A DNA stretch of 64,000 bases, taken from the NCBI GenBank assembly GCA_017309115.1, contig JAFLEF010000039.1, forward strand, positions 1-64,000. The letters are read 5' to 3'. Positions 7,069 to 16,632 of this stretch are shown here, piece after piece. How positions within the stretch are numbered: the stretch's first letter is position 1; each line of letters opens with the position of its first letter. Under the pieces are notes generated by a model, which had not been told where the DNA came from, did no database searches, and worked only from the letters and a program-made list of their open reading frames with translations. Origin of the DNA: Verrucomicrobiota bacterium (GTDB lineage: Bacteria > Verrucomicrobiota > Verrucomicrobiia > Limisphaerales > UBA9464). The position numbers and the translations under genes are program-made.

Positions 7069-10000
7069 TCACTTGGCGGGAACTTCCGTTAGACCCACAG
7101 GTGCGGGATCAGACGTGTGCGGCTGCGGACGTCGATGCGTGAGCCGTCCGAGCAAGATGTAGAACACGGGAATCACGAACAGCGTCAGGAAGGTGCTGGT
7201 GAGCATGCCGCCCACCACGGCCACGCCCATCGGCCGCCGGCTTTCCGCTCCCGCGCCGAAGCCGATGGCAATCGGCAGGATGCCGGCAATGGTGGAAAAC
7301 GCCGTCATGAGAATAGGGCGAAGTCGAACCCGGCCAGCCTCGATCATGGCATCGTAGGCGTTGGCGCCCTTTTCCATTTCCTGATTGGCGAACTCGACCA
7401 GCAGAATCGAGTTCTTGGTAACGAGTCCCACGAGCAGGACGAGTCCGATTTGGCTGAAGAGATTGAAATTCATCGCCGGGATGTCCGGAATGACATCGAT
7501 CTTGCCGAGCCAGTACAGCAGCCAGAGCGAGCCAAAAGCGCCAACGAAGGCCAGGGGCAGCGCCAGCATGACCGTGAAAGGATGGATCAGACTCTCGAAC
7601 TGGGCCGCCAGGGTCATGTACACGATGATTCCCGCCAGACCGAGCACCCACCAGATCTCCGTGGACGCCTCAGCCAAATTGCGCGCGTCGCCGTCCCACG
7701 CGTACAGGAAGCCGGCCGGCAGATCCCGAGCCAGCAGCGGTTCCACTTGCTTGACGACGGTGCCAATCGGAACGGATCCCGGGGATGCGGTGATGCTGGC
7801 TGAACGCAGTCGTCCATAATGGCTGATCGAGTTGGGCGCGGCGCCTTCCGACCGATTGACGAGACTGCTCATTTGCACGAGGTCACCGGTGGCACTCCGG
7901 ACAAAAACCTTATCGAGATCGGACGGACGCAGCCGGGAATCGCGTTCCAGTTGCACAATGACGTCGTACTCCTTGCCGTCGCGCTTGATTCGACTGAGGT
8001 CGAGTCCGCCGAAGAGTATCTGCATGGTCCGGGAAATATCGGCGACACTGACTCCCAGCGAGGCGGCGCGTCCGCGGTCAATGGCGATCCGAAGTTCGGG
8101 TTTGTTGATTTCGTAGCTGACGCGGACATTTTTCAGCAGTGGTTCGCCGGTTTCATTGGTCAGACCGCGCAGTTGGTTGGCCATGCTATCCGCAGTCTTG
8201 CTGAGGGCATCGAGATCCTGGTTTTGGAGCACCAATTCGAAGGGGGAGCTATTGAAGCTGACTTCGATGGATTTCGGCAGGTTGGCGATGGCCAAGCCGC
8301 CCTCGACTTCCATCATGAGCCGTTGAGCGATGCCGCCCGGACCGTTGACGATCTCCTGAACCGACCGTTGGCGGAGGGCTCGGTCCTGGAACGTCACGAA
8401 GACCACTCCCAGGCTCGCCTGACCGGGTCCATTGAATCCAGGCGCGACCATCGCACCATAACTCGTGACCTCGGGAATCCCAGCGATGATCTCTTCGGCC
8501 TTTCGAAGCTGACGATCGGTGAATTCGCTGGTGGATCCATTGGGAGTGATGACCAGAGTGAATAGTCGGCCTTTGTCCTCCAGCGGCAGGAAATCCTGCT
8601 CCAGTCCGCGATAGGCCAAAACCATCAACAACAGCGTGGCGCCGGTGACCCCCACCATCACCAGTCGGTGCCGCAGCGCCCAGCGGAGTCCAGAAACGTA
8701 GTGGGAAGTGATCCAATTGAATGTGCGCTCGAAGAAGTTGAAGAGCGCACCGTGCTTTTTGTTGTGAACCGGTTTGAGAAGCCGGGACGCCATGGCCGGT
8801 GACAGGGTCAGGGCGACAAAGGCGGAAATCACCACCGAGCCGGCCACGGTCAGGGCGAACTCAATGAACAGCCGTCCCGTCGTGCTCTTTTGGAACGCCA
8901 GCGGCGTGAACACCGCCACGAGGGAGATGGTGATCGCGATGACCGCATAACTGATTTCCTCCATCGCCTTGAAGGAGGCCTGCATCGGCGGCATGCCTTC
9001 CTCAATGTGCCGAAAAATCGCTTCCAGCACGACGATGGCGTCGTCCACCACGATGCCGATGCTCAACACCAGAGCGAGCATGGTCAGGATGTTGACCGAG
9101 TATCCGAAGGCGTAGAGCAGGGCGAAGGTGCCGATCAGCGACACTGGAATCGCGACCGCCGGAATCAGGGTGGAGCGGAAGTCACGGAGAAACAGAAAGA
9201 TAATCAGCACCACCAGCACGAAGGCGATGCCCAGGGTCTCCCAGACTTCACTGATGGCTTTCTCCACGAAGGTGCTGGAGTCGAACCCGACCCACAGATC
9301 GGTGCCGGGAGGCAGCCCCGGCCGGAGCCGTTCCATTTCGCGTTTCACTTCCTGGGCGACCGCCACGGTGTTGGCCTTGGCTTGTTTGACGATGCCCAGG
9401 AAGATACAGGGCTTGCCCCGGGCGCGGGCGATGGTGCGGTAGTCTTCGACACCGTCTTCGGCGCGACCGATGTCCCGAAGCTTGATCAGATTCGCGCCGT
9501 CAGCCCGGATTACGAGGTTGTTGAACTCTTCGGCGTCCTTCAGTTCCCCGCGGGTCTGAATGGTCATCTCGCGGTCCAGGTTCTCCACTCGGCCGCTCGG
9601 GAGATCTATGTTCTGGGCGCGGAGTGCATTCTGCACGTCCAGCACGGTGACACCGCGCGCGGCCATCTTCTCCGAGTCCAGCCAGAGTCGCATGGCAAAG
9701 CGTTTCTCGCCGCCGACGGTGATGGACGAGACGCCGTCGATACCCTGGAAGCGGGGCTTGAGCTGACGTTCCGCCAGGGTGGTCAGTTCGAGCGGGGAAT
9801 ACCGGTCGCTGTTCAAGGCCAGCCAGATGATGGGCTGGGCATCGGAATCCTGCTTGGCGACGATCGGTTCAAGGATGTCTTCCGGCAGGCTACCCCGGAC
9901 CCGGGAAACTCGGTCGCGCACGTCTTGGGCGGCGACGTCGATATCGCGGGACAGATCGAACTCAATGGAAATGCTGCTGACACCTTCGCGGCTTTCGGAT

Positions 10001-10242
10001 TCCAGCGTCTTGATGCCACCGATGTTGTTGATGGCTTCCTCGAGGCGTTCGGTGACTTCGGTTTCGATCACCTGGGCATTGGCCCCGGGGTAGACGGTAG
10101 TGACGGAAATGATGGGCGGATCGATGTCCGGCAATTCCCGGACTGGCAGCCGGGTGAGACCGATGATGCCAAAGAGCACCAAGGCCAGATTCATCATCAG
10201 GGCAAAGATCGGCCGCTGAATGGAGAGGCGCGGAAGGATCAT
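7069..10242 (-). CDS. RND (HAE1-type) efflux permease
   Basis: A 1057-aa resistance-nodulation-division permease. It has the usual 12-helix plan with two large periplasmic loops, the N-terminal SIQRPIFALMMNL segment, and the TM4 motif GIVVDDAIVVLEAI that carries the proton-relay aspartates near residue 400. It is proton-driven and predicted to export drugs or other hydrophobic compounds across the envelope; the substrate cannot be told. It lies 7 bp downstream of the membrane fusion protein gene, so the two form one operon. No outer-membrane channel gene is next to them. The ATG start gives the standard N-terminal helix. Confidence 0.93.
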   Translation of the reverse strand: MILPRLSIQRPIFALMMNLALVLFGIIGLTRLPVRELPDIDPPIISVTTVYPGANAQVIETEVTERLEEAINNIGGIKTLESESREGVSSISIEFDLSRDIDVAAQDVRDRVSRVRGSLPEDILEPIVAKQDSDAQPIIWLALNSDRYSPLELTTLAERQLKPRFQGIDGVSSITVGGEKRFAMRLWLDSEKMAARGVTVLDVQNALRAQNIDLPSGRVENLDREMTIQTRGELKDAEEFNNLVIRADGANLIKLRDIGRAEDGVEDYRTIARARGKPCIFLGIVKQAKANTVAVAQEVKREMERLRPGLPPGTDLWVGFDSSTFVEKAISEVWETLGIAFVLVVLIIFLFLRDFRSTLIPAVAIPVSLIGTFALLYAFGYSVNILTMLALVLSIGIVVDDAIVVLEAIFRHIEEGMPPMQASFKAMEEISYAVIAITISLVAVFTPLAFQKSTTGRLFIEFALTVAGSVVISAFVALTLSPAMASRLLKPVHNKKHGALFNFFERTFNWITSHYVSGLRWALRHRLVMVGVTGATLLLMVLAYRGLEQDFLPLEDKGRLFTLVITPNGSTSEFTDRQLRKAEEIIAGIPEVTSYGAMVAPGFNGPGQASLGVVFVTFQDRALRQRSVQEIVNGPGGIAQRLMMEVEGGLAIANLPKSIEVSFNSSPFELVLQNQDLDALSKTADSMANQLRGLTNETGEPLLKNVRVSYEINKPELRIAIDRGRAASLGVSVADISRTMQILFGGLDLSRIKRDGKEYDVIVQLERDSRLRPSDLDKVFVRSATGDLVQMSSLVNRSEGAAPNSISHYGRLRSASITASPGSVPIGTVVKQVEPLLARDLPAGFLYAWDGDARNLAEASTEIWWVLGLAGIIVYMTLAAQFESLIHPFTVMLALPLAFVGAFGSLWLLYWLGKIDVIPDIPAMNFNLFSQIGLVLLVGLVTKNSILLVEFANQEMEKGANAYDAMIEAGRVRLRPILMTAFSTIAGILPIAIGFGAGAESRRPMGVAVVGGMLTSTFLTLFVIPVFYILLGRLTHRRPQPHTSDPAPVGLTEVPAK

Positions 10243-10249
10243 GGCGGGG

Positions 10250-11323
10250 TTAGTTGAGGTAGTGCGCCGACGAGTTGGTGCTGATCGTCACCGGGGCTCC
10301 CGGGCGGAGCTTTTGCAGACCTTCCACCACGACGACTTCCCCGGCCGAGAGTCCCTTGGTGATTTCCACTTTGCCGGCCAAACGAAGTCCGGTGTTTACG
10401 GGCCGCATAAAGGCGGTGTTGGTGGAGGTGACGACGAAGACCAGGGTGGTGTCGCCGTTGTTGATGATGGCCGGTTCGGGAATGACCAAGGCCGCGTCGC
10501 GCAGTTGCAGGCGAAGTTCCAGGTTGGCGAACATGCCGCCCCGGAGCTTGCGGTCGGGATTCGCAATGCGCGCTTTGACCAGCGCGGTGCGCGTCCCGGC
10601 GTCGAGTTGAGGCGAAATGAAGAAAACCTCGCCCCGGAAGGTTTCCTTGGGGAAGGCGGCGACCTTGAACTCGACGGTCTGACCTTCCTTGAGTTGGCTC
10701 AGGTAACGTTCCGGAACGGCGACTTCGACATTTACGGTTTCCAAGTCGACGAGTTGGGTGAGTCGGGTGGATTTGGTGATGACTTGTCCGGGGCTGATTC
10801 GACGGGCCCCGGTGCTTCCCGAAAACGGGGCGACAATCCTCGTATCCCGCAGCTCTCGTCGTTTTAAGTCCACGGTCGCCTCGCTGGCGGCATAGGTAGC
10901 GGAGGCGTTGTCATATTCCTGCTGGGAGATCAGCTTGTCCTGGAAGAGCTGCTTCACGCGCTCGAACGACGTTCGGGACAATTCCAACTGGGCCTCCGCT
11001 TCGGCCAATTGCGGGGCGAACTTGGTGTCGTCCAGCAAGACCAAAACGTCGCCCTTCTTGACCGCTTCGCCTTCCTGGAAGCGGATTTCCTTCACGATGC
11101 CTTCGGTTTCGGCGTTGAGGTCGACGATTTCATTGGGCTGGATGTTGCCGATGAGCGAGACCGACTCGACGACGGGTTCGGTCTTGACCGGCACCGCCAC
11201 CACCTGCAACGCAAACCCGCCGCCGCCGGCACTCGCTCCGGCACCGGTAGCGCCTTCCTGCTTCTTGCAGCCAACTGCTAGCAAGCCGGCCAGCAGCACC
11301 CATCCAAACGCGCGAAACTCCAT
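10250..11323 (-). CDS. RND efflux periplasmic adaptor lipoprotein
   Basis: A 357-aa membrane fusion protein. The ATG at 11321-11323 is chosen because it begins a lipoprotein signal peptide ending in LLAVGC with Cys19; the open frame continues upstream only through non-coding palindromic repeats. After a Gly/Ala-rich linker come the lipoyl half (about 60-90), an alpha-hairpin of about 65 residues, the second lipoyl half (APFSGSTGARRISPGQ) and a beta-barrel plus membrane-proximal domain. It links the RND permease encoded 7 bp downstream to an outer-membrane factor located elsewhere. Confidence 0.9.
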   Translation of the reverse strand: MEFRAFGWVLLAGLLAVGCKKQEGATGAGASAGGGGFALQVVAVPVKTEPVVESVSLIGNIQPNEIVDLNAETEGIVKEIRFQEGEAVKKGDVLVLLDDTKFAPQLAEAEAQLELSRTSFERVKQLFQDKLISQQEYDNASATYAASEATVDLKRRELRDTRIVAPFSGSTGARRISPGQVITKSTRLTQLVDLETVNVEVAVPERYLSQLKEGQTVEFKVAAFPKETFRGEVFFISPQLDAGTRTALVKARIANPDRKLRGGMFANLELRLQLRDAALVIPEPAIINNGDTTLVFVVTSTNTAFMRPVNTGLRLAGKVEITKGLSAGEVVVVEGLQKLRPGAPVTISTNSSAHYLN

Positions 11324-11752
11324 GACCGGAGCAGCATGCCTGGAATCCGGGCCAGAGGCTATTCCAACGATTTGGGAAAATGGCCGCCCCCCCCGGTAGG
11401 GCGACGCTCCGCGGAGCCGTCCTATGGAGTGCGGTCGCGAAGCCTGCGTAGCTACCGCTTTCCCCTGGGCGAGGGCTCGGCAGCGGTCAAAGGGTCGGAC
11501 TCCTCGTCTGAGTCGAAAGTTGAGTGGGTAGGGCGACGTTATACTGAGCCGTTCGCGTCTCGGCAAATGACGCGTCAGGAGTCCACGGGCGCTCGGCTCC
11601 GCGGAGCCGAGCGCGGGTGGAGTCTTGGAGCGATGATTCGACCCATCGCGCCGGCCGAGTCAAACCAAGCCCGGCGATCGGGGGACGAATCCACGAATGG
11701 CCGCAAAGAATCAGGAAGGGTGGAGCACTCACTTCCCGCTTGCCGCCTTTCC
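11324..11752. other. Intergenic region filled with palindromic repeats
   Basis: No gene is seen. The region holds three palindromic elements: GGTAGGGCGACGCTCCGCGG at 11395-11422, a diverged copy at 11527-11553 and a perfect 22-bp palindrome, GCTCGGCTCCGCGGAGCCGA plus GC, at 11591-11612. A GCGAAGCCTGCGTAGCTACC-type segment (11433-11458) recurs inverted at 13425-13450, and a CCACGAATGGCCGCAAAGAA repeat lies near 11691. Confidence 0.6.
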
Positions 11753-12568
11753 TCACGGTTCCTTTAGGCGCTCCCGGTGGGGGAGACCGTCTCGATTCCA
11801 CAGCCGAAGCGCTTCGTCGGAAGTGTCGGTAAAAAGAGTCTTCAGGGTCAGTGATTCGGCGTGACCGTCACAGAAGACTACGTTGGCTCGGGCTTTGTGT
11901 CGGCGTTGAGATCGCTGGGTGCTCCCTAACGTTTCCTCCGCCAAAGGCCAACGGGACATGGACCAATGGCCATCCTCGACCACGCCGTTCCAACCGGTGA
12001 ACCCGTCCCCGGCCGCCAGAGTACCGCTTGGATTGACCACCTCATCTTCCTTCACCGGCGGGCTGGTGTTGGGTGCCATCGCGTTGAAGGTGCCACCAAT
12101 TCCTATGGTCGTTCCATTCGTTCCGACCCCCAGGCCGTTCGCGTTGTAGCCGTATTCAATGTACCCTAGGCTCCTAGGCCAGTAATCCGGTTTGGCGGTC
12201 GCTGGACAATCCCAAATGCCGCTGCTCATCCAATCGGTACCAGGGATCGGTATAAAACCAGGCTCGATCTGGAACTGGACCGACACCATCCAACCAGCCC
12301 GGTGCTCGGGATTCTTTCCCTCCGATCGACCCCGATTCAAACCCAGCGGATACTCGCCATGCTCGGTTGTGAACTGGGTGATTCCGAGACCCATTTGCCG
12401 AACGTTTTTAAGGCACACGATCCCCTTAGCTTTGGCGCGCGCGCTGACAATGGCGGTTAGGAGCAGGGCAGCCAGAACCCCAATAATTGCGACCGTACTG
12501 AGCAGTTCGATGAGGGTGAAGGCTCGAGCTTGGAGTCGTCTTGTCCGAGGGGACCAAGTGGTGTTCAT
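11753..12568 (-). CDS. Type II secretion/prepilin-like protein with H-x9-DG motif
   Basis: A 271-aa protein beginning with a short basic leader followed by FTLIELLSTVAIIGVLAAL, the classical prepilin-type cleavage and methylation signal; here Ala precedes the Phe instead of the usual Gly. The C-terminal motif HKARANVVFCDGH matches the H-x9-DG signature typical of the large PVC family of pseudopilin-like proteins. It is expected to be processed by prepilin peptidase and anchored in the inner membrane or assembled in a pseudopilus. An ATG at 12566-12568 is preferred over an in-frame GTG at 12595 because it leaves a short leader. It stands alone. Confidence 0.8.
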   Translation of the reverse strand: MNTTWSPRTRRLQARAFTLIELLSTVAIIGVLAALLLTAIVSARAKAKGIVCLKNVRQMGLGITQFTTEHGEYPLGLNRGRSEGKNPEHRAGWMVSVQFQIEPGFIPIPGTDWMSSGIWDCPATAKPDYWPRSLGYIEYGYNANGLGVGTNGTTIGIGGTFNAMAPNTSPPVKEDEVVNPSGTLAAGDGFTGWNGVVEDGHWSMSRWPLAEETLGSTQRSQRRHKARANVVFCDGHAESLTLKTLFTDTSDEALRLWNRDGLPHRERLKEP

Positions 12569-12773
12569 CGGATTGATCTGAAAAGCATGCCCCACTTCGG
12601 TCCCCGTTGGTCTCAGATTCCGTAAGCGGACATCGCCGGCGTATTTGAACTAAGCGAGCCTTTGACTTCTCTGTCAATAGGGCGCCTCGATAACGGACCG
12701 CAAGGGTTGAGGAACTAGGTGCATAGAGGACGCGGTGCCGCTTCGCTCTTCCTCATGTCGGCCAATAAACCAT

Positions 12774-13304
12774 ATGGAAACTCACGATGTACTGGAGTTT
12801 GAGTACGATTTCCTTCGGGGAGGATTTCTGTTGGGTTGGGGCCCACGGCGGTCTGGCGAGTTGACTCCCTGGTGTGGTGGCTTGCTGGGTGCCTATCTGG
12901 ATGGCGGCGGAAAGATCACGGCCCTCGAGAGCTTTTGGAGTGACCACGGGGGGCTGCCGCTGCAGGGAATTCACCACCGACTACCGAACCCGAAGGGCAG
13001 ATACGCGCTTGGTCCGGACGAATTGCGGGTCGGCGCGTTTCGTCTCGCCCAGTCGCACGACCGGTTGTCGCTGTGGTTTGGTGGCGACGAAGTGACTCCC
13101 GATCCGAACTGGTGCCGTGAGAATCCGTTTCCCGGAGTGGAACTCTGGTTTTCAAAGGAGAAAGTGGAAGCAGGTTGGCCAACTCCCGGTATTGGCGGGC
13201 GGGCTCCGGTCCCACTCCTGGCCGGGATCGCTCTCGAATTCGCCGTCACAACGATGAAGTCTCCGGCCCGGTTCCTAGTCCTCAGCGGAGCGGACTTCAA
13301 ATAG
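12774..13304 (+). CDS. Hypothetical protein (unknown family)
   Basis: A 176-aa acidic soluble protein with no signal peptide, transmembrane segment or domain I recognise. It is rich in Gly, Trp and aromatic residues. The ATG at 12774 is preferred to an upstream start at 12735 because the extra residues look non-coding. It is divergent from the prepilin-like gene and isolated, with repeats on the 3' side. GC content and third-position bias look like the neighbours, so it is probably a native gene. Confidence 0.6.
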   Translation: METHDVLEFEYDFLRGGFLLGWGPRRSGELTPWCGGLLGAYLDGGGKITALESFWSDHGGLPLQGIHHRLPNPKGRYALGPDELRVGAFRLAQSHDRLSLWFGGDEVTPDPNWCRENPFPGVELWFSKEKVEAGWPTPGIGGRAPVPLLAGIALEFAVTTMKSPARFLVLSGADFK

Positions 13305-13562
13305 CCATGGCCGATTCCCACAGGAACCTTGGAAACCACGAATGGGCTCAAAGAAGCACGAATGGGGCAGTGGAGAACTCGCTTACCGCTTGCCGCTCCA
13401 GACCCGGCCTAGGAAAATGAGAACGCGGTAGCTACGCCGGCTTCGCTACCGCACTCCATAAGGGACGACCCAGCGCCACTTCGCCCTGCCTGGAAACGGG
13501 TCCCTGATAGGGGAAGCCATTCCCCGCTACCCAAATTCGCTTCGGATCAGTAGCCTTCCGAA
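13305..13562. repeat. Repeat-containing intergenic segment
   Basis: It holds an ACCACGAATGGGCTCAAAGA repeat (13331-13373), two GCTTACC/GCTTGCC-type heptads near 13380 and the palindromic GCGGTAGC...GCTACCGC element at 13425-13452. The latter is an inverted copy of the element at 11433-11458. It precedes the PVC dehydrogenase gene, whose promoter must lie in or after it. Confidence 0.55.
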
Positions 13563-16478
13563 GTGAAGTTTCCCCGGGTTGTTTGGGCCATGATGGTGGG
13601 GGCAGGAACGCTGTCCGCGGCCGAGTTTTCCCTAAATGGGCACCGCTTCGGCGTGCCCGACGGATTCACAGTCGATCTCGCTGCCGGCACCAACCTAGTC
13701 CAGCGCCCGGTCAGCGCGAGCTTCGATGATCAGGGCCGCCTCTACGTCACGGAATCCTCCGGCTCCAATGAGGCGCCGGATCAGCAACTGCAACATCCCA
13801 ATCACCGGATTCTGCGGCTCGTCGACACCGACGGGGACGGTCGGTTCGATCAGTCAAGTGTGTATGCCGAGAAGGTCATGTTCCCGCAGGGTTGCCTGTG
13901 GCACGGCGGATCGGTCTATGTCGCGGCACCGCCCAGCATTTGGAAGTTTACTGATGCCGACGGAGATGGGGTGGCCGAAAAGCGGGAGGAATGGTTCAAG
14001 GGCGGATCGCTGACCGGTTGCGCCAACGACATTCACGGGCCTCACCTGGGTCCGGACGGCTACCTTTATTGGACCAAAGGAGCCTTTGCGGAACAGACCC
14101 ACCTGCTGGCCAATGGACGCACGCTAAAGGATAAGGCGGCGCACATCTACCGGGCCAAGCCGGATGGTTCCGGGCTGGACGTCATCATGAATGGCGGGAT
14201 GGACAATCCAGTGGAAATTGCCTTCACACCGGACGGGGAAACTCTGTTCAGCAGCACGTTCATCGACTTCAGTCAGCCGGGCTTTCGGGATGGCGTGGCC
14301 CATGCCATTTACGGAGGTGTGTTCGGTAAGGAGAACGATGTGTTGGAAGACGGCCGGGTGAAGCGCACCAGCCCAGACGTGTTCCATCCGTTCTTCCAGG
14401 CCGGGCCGGCGGCGGAGTGCGCCTTGATGCGCTACGAAGGGTCCGCCTGGGGCCCGACGTTCCAGGACAACGCCTATTCCAGCAGTTTCAATCTCCACAA
14501 AATCACCCGGCATCAGCTCCGCCCGAATGGCGCCACCTACGCGACCACGGCGACGGATTTCCTGACATCGGACAACCCCGATTTTCATCCCACGGATGTC
14601 CTCCAGGATCCCGACGGCAACCTGCTCGTGGTGGATACCGGCGGCTGGTACAAGCTATGTTGTCCCAGTTCGCAGCTCGCCAAGCCGGACGTTTTGGGAG
14701 CGATCTATCGGGTGCGGAAGTCAGACCAGCCGGCGTGGTCCGCCGAAGTACGGAAAGCCCGGGCGCGGCAATTGGCGGAACCGCCGACGCTCGCCGCGGA
14801 GGCTCCGGCCACTTCGGTGAAGCGGGCGGTCTGGCAAAATGATCCCCAGAATGCGGCGCGCTTCCGGGAGTTGATCGAGCGTCATGGTTTGCAATCGGCT
14901 GACCAGGCCCCGGTGTTGCGGGTCGCTGCGGAAGGAGTGGGTCGGCTGCGCGATCGGGGTTCGGTTCCGGCGTTGCTGACGGCCTCGGGAGCCACGCAGG
15001 ATCCGTTCCTCGCGCACGCCTATGTCTTCGCCTTGATTGAAATCGCGGCGGCGAAGGAAACGCGGGCGGGCTTGAACAGTGCGCAACCCGGAACGCAACG
15101 AGCCGCGTTGGTGGCGTTGGATCAGATGGACGGCAGCGATCTGCGCCCGGCGGAAGTGGTGCGATTCCTGGGTGTTCCGGATGAAACCCTGCGGAGAACC
15201 GCCAGCTGGATCCTGGGTCGGCATCCGGAATGGGGCGGCGAACTGGCGGGCTGGTTCCGGGAGCAGTTGCTGGCGCCGGCGGGATCTCCGGATCGGGGCG
15301 CCGCCTTGGCGCAGGCGCGAATCCTGACCCGGGAATCCGCGGGACAGAAGTTGCTGGCCGAATTCATTGCGCAACCGGTGTTCCCGGCGGATGCCCGGAT
15401 CGCTGCTTTGAAAGCCGTGGCCGAAGCCGGCCTGAAAGACTTTCCGACGGCCTGGCCTCCCGCCGTTTGTTCTGCCCTCGCCTTGCATGAGGAGGGTGGA
15501 CCCCAATTCATGTCGGTGGCCCTCAAGGCCGCCCGGGCCGTGCAGCGGGATGCGGCGGTGCAACAGGCCTTGTTGAGCGTGGCCCGGGAGAAAGAACTGC
15601 CCGGATCAGTGCGGTTGGAGGCCCTCGCGGTGCTGCCCTCCGGAGCATCTCTCAGTGCCGAGGATTTTGCGTTTGTTCGCAGTCATTTGTCGCCCAATCA
15701 AGAACCCGTGGTGCGGGTCAATGCGGCCTCCGTACTGGCGCGAAGCAAGCTGACTTCGGATCAGTTGCGGGCACTTTTGGCAGACTTGAAGACTGCGGGT
15801 CCGCTGGAACTCACTAAACTGGTCAGCGCCTACGAAGGAGGGGGAGATGAAGCCCTGGGGAACGATTTGGTGAAGGCCCTGCGGGAATCGCCCAGTGCCC
15901 GGGCCTTGACGCCGGGACAGCTGAAGCCATTTCTGGCGAAATTCCCGGCTGCCACTCAACCGCTCGCCGCTGCCTTTTTCGCCGAGTTGAACGCCGAGGC
16001 GGCGCAGCAGGCGGCCCAGTTGGATTCCCTGCTCACGGAATTGAAGCAGTTGGGCGGCGACACCCGTCGCGGCCAGGTGGTGTTCAATGGTTCCAAAGCG
16101 GCCTGTGCCAGTTGCCATCGGATTGGCTACCTGGGAGGCAATGTCGGACCGGAATTGACGAAGATCGGCGAAGTTCGCAGCGAACGCGACCTGCTGGAGG
16201 CATTGATTTATCCCAGCGTCAGCTTTGTGCGCAGCTACGAGCCCACCACGGTCGTTCTCCAGGATGGGGAAGAGGTGAACGGCATTCTGCGGCGGGAGAC
16301 GGATTCGGAACTGATTCTGGTCACAGGTCCGGCGGCGGAACAGCATCTGGCCCGGTCGGACGTAAAGGAAGTCCGCCCCGGCACGGTGAGTATTATGCCC
16401 GGTGGATTTGACCAGGCGTTGACCCGTCAGGAATTGGCGGATTTGCTGACCTTCGTGAAGACGGTGCGATGGCGTTGA
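13563..16478 (+). CDS. PVC-type dehydrogenase with C-terminal heme c domain
   Basis: A 971-aa exported protein. A signal peptide of about 20 residues (GTG start, KFPRVVWAMMVGAG...LSAAE) is followed by an NHL/glucose-dehydrogenase-like beta-propeller (about 30-390, with VDTDGDGRFD-type loops), a HEAT-like helical region (about 400-820) and a C-terminal cytochrome c domain with CASCH near residue 850. This is the PVC membrane-bound dehydrogenase plus Paracoccus-type heme-binding architecture. It is probably a periplasmic oxidoreductase acting on sugars or polyols and passing electrons through heme; the substrate is unknown. A related but heme-less protein follows 154 bp downstream. Confidence 0.85.
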   Translation: MKFPRVVWAMMVGAGTLSAAEFSLNGHRFGVPDGFTVDLAAGTNLVQRPVSASFDDQGRLYVTESSGSNEAPDQQLQHPNHRILRLVDTDGDGRFDQSSVYAEKVMFPQGCLWHGGSVYVAAPPSIWKFTDADGDGVAEKREEWFKGGSLTGCANDIHGPHLGPDGYLYWTKGAFAEQTHLLANGRTLKDKAAHIYRAKPDGSGLDVIMNGGMDNPVEIAFTPDGETLFSSTFIDFSQPGFRDGVAHAIYGGVFGKENDVLEDGRVKRTSPDVFHPFFQAGPAAECALMRYEGSAWGPTFQDNAYSSSFNLHKITRHQLRPNGATYATTATDFLTSDNPDFHPTDVLQDPDGNLLVVDTGGWYKLCCPSSQLAKPDVLGAIYRVRKSDQPAWSAEVRKARARQLAEPPTLAAEAPATSVKRAVWQNDPQNAARFRELIERHGLQSADQAPVLRVAAEGVGRLRDRGSVPALLTASGATQDPFLAHAYVFALIEIAAAKETRAGLNSAQPGTQRAALVALDQMDGSDLRPAEVVRFLGVPDETLRRTASWILGRHPEWGGELAGWFREQLLAPAGSPDRGAALAQARILTRESAGQKLLAEFIAQPVFPADARIAALKAVAEAGLKDFPTAWPPAVCSALALHEEGGPQFMSVALKAARAVQRDAAVQQALLSVAREKELPGSVRLEALAVLPSGASLSAEDFAFVRSHLSPNQEPVVRVNAASVLARSKLTSDQLRALLADLKTAGPLELTKLVSAYEGGGDEALGNDLVKALRESPSARALTPGQLKPFLAKFPAATQPLAAAFFAELNAEAAQQAAQLDSLLTELKQLGGDTRRGQVVFNGSKAACASCHRIGYLGGNVGPELTKIGEVRSERDLLEALIYPSVSFVRSYEPTTVVLQDGEEVNGILRRETDSELILVTGPAAEQHLARSDVKEVRPGTVSIMPGGFDQALTRQELADLLTFVKTVRWR

Positions 16479-16632
16479 GGGAAGCGGGGCTCGGATGTGC
16501 CGGTGACTTTGCCCGGTCGCGTGCTTGCTTCCCGATTTCGCCCCGACTTTCATGAGGCGAAGTCCGTCGACGCTGGGAATGAATGGGATTCTTCCCCATC
16601 CCGTCGACTGTCGACTAACGACGACCGCGCTT

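Noticed and set aside
7117-10257. Large plus-strand open frames opposite the RND permease
   Set aside because: Antisense shadows in high-GC DNA: residue composition is His/Gln/Asp-rich, no family fits, and the minus-strand RND permease is unambiguous.
11324-11566. N-terminal extension of the RND adaptor protein
   Set aside because: It runs through palindromic repeats, and the internal ATG gives a perfect lipoprotein signal peptide.
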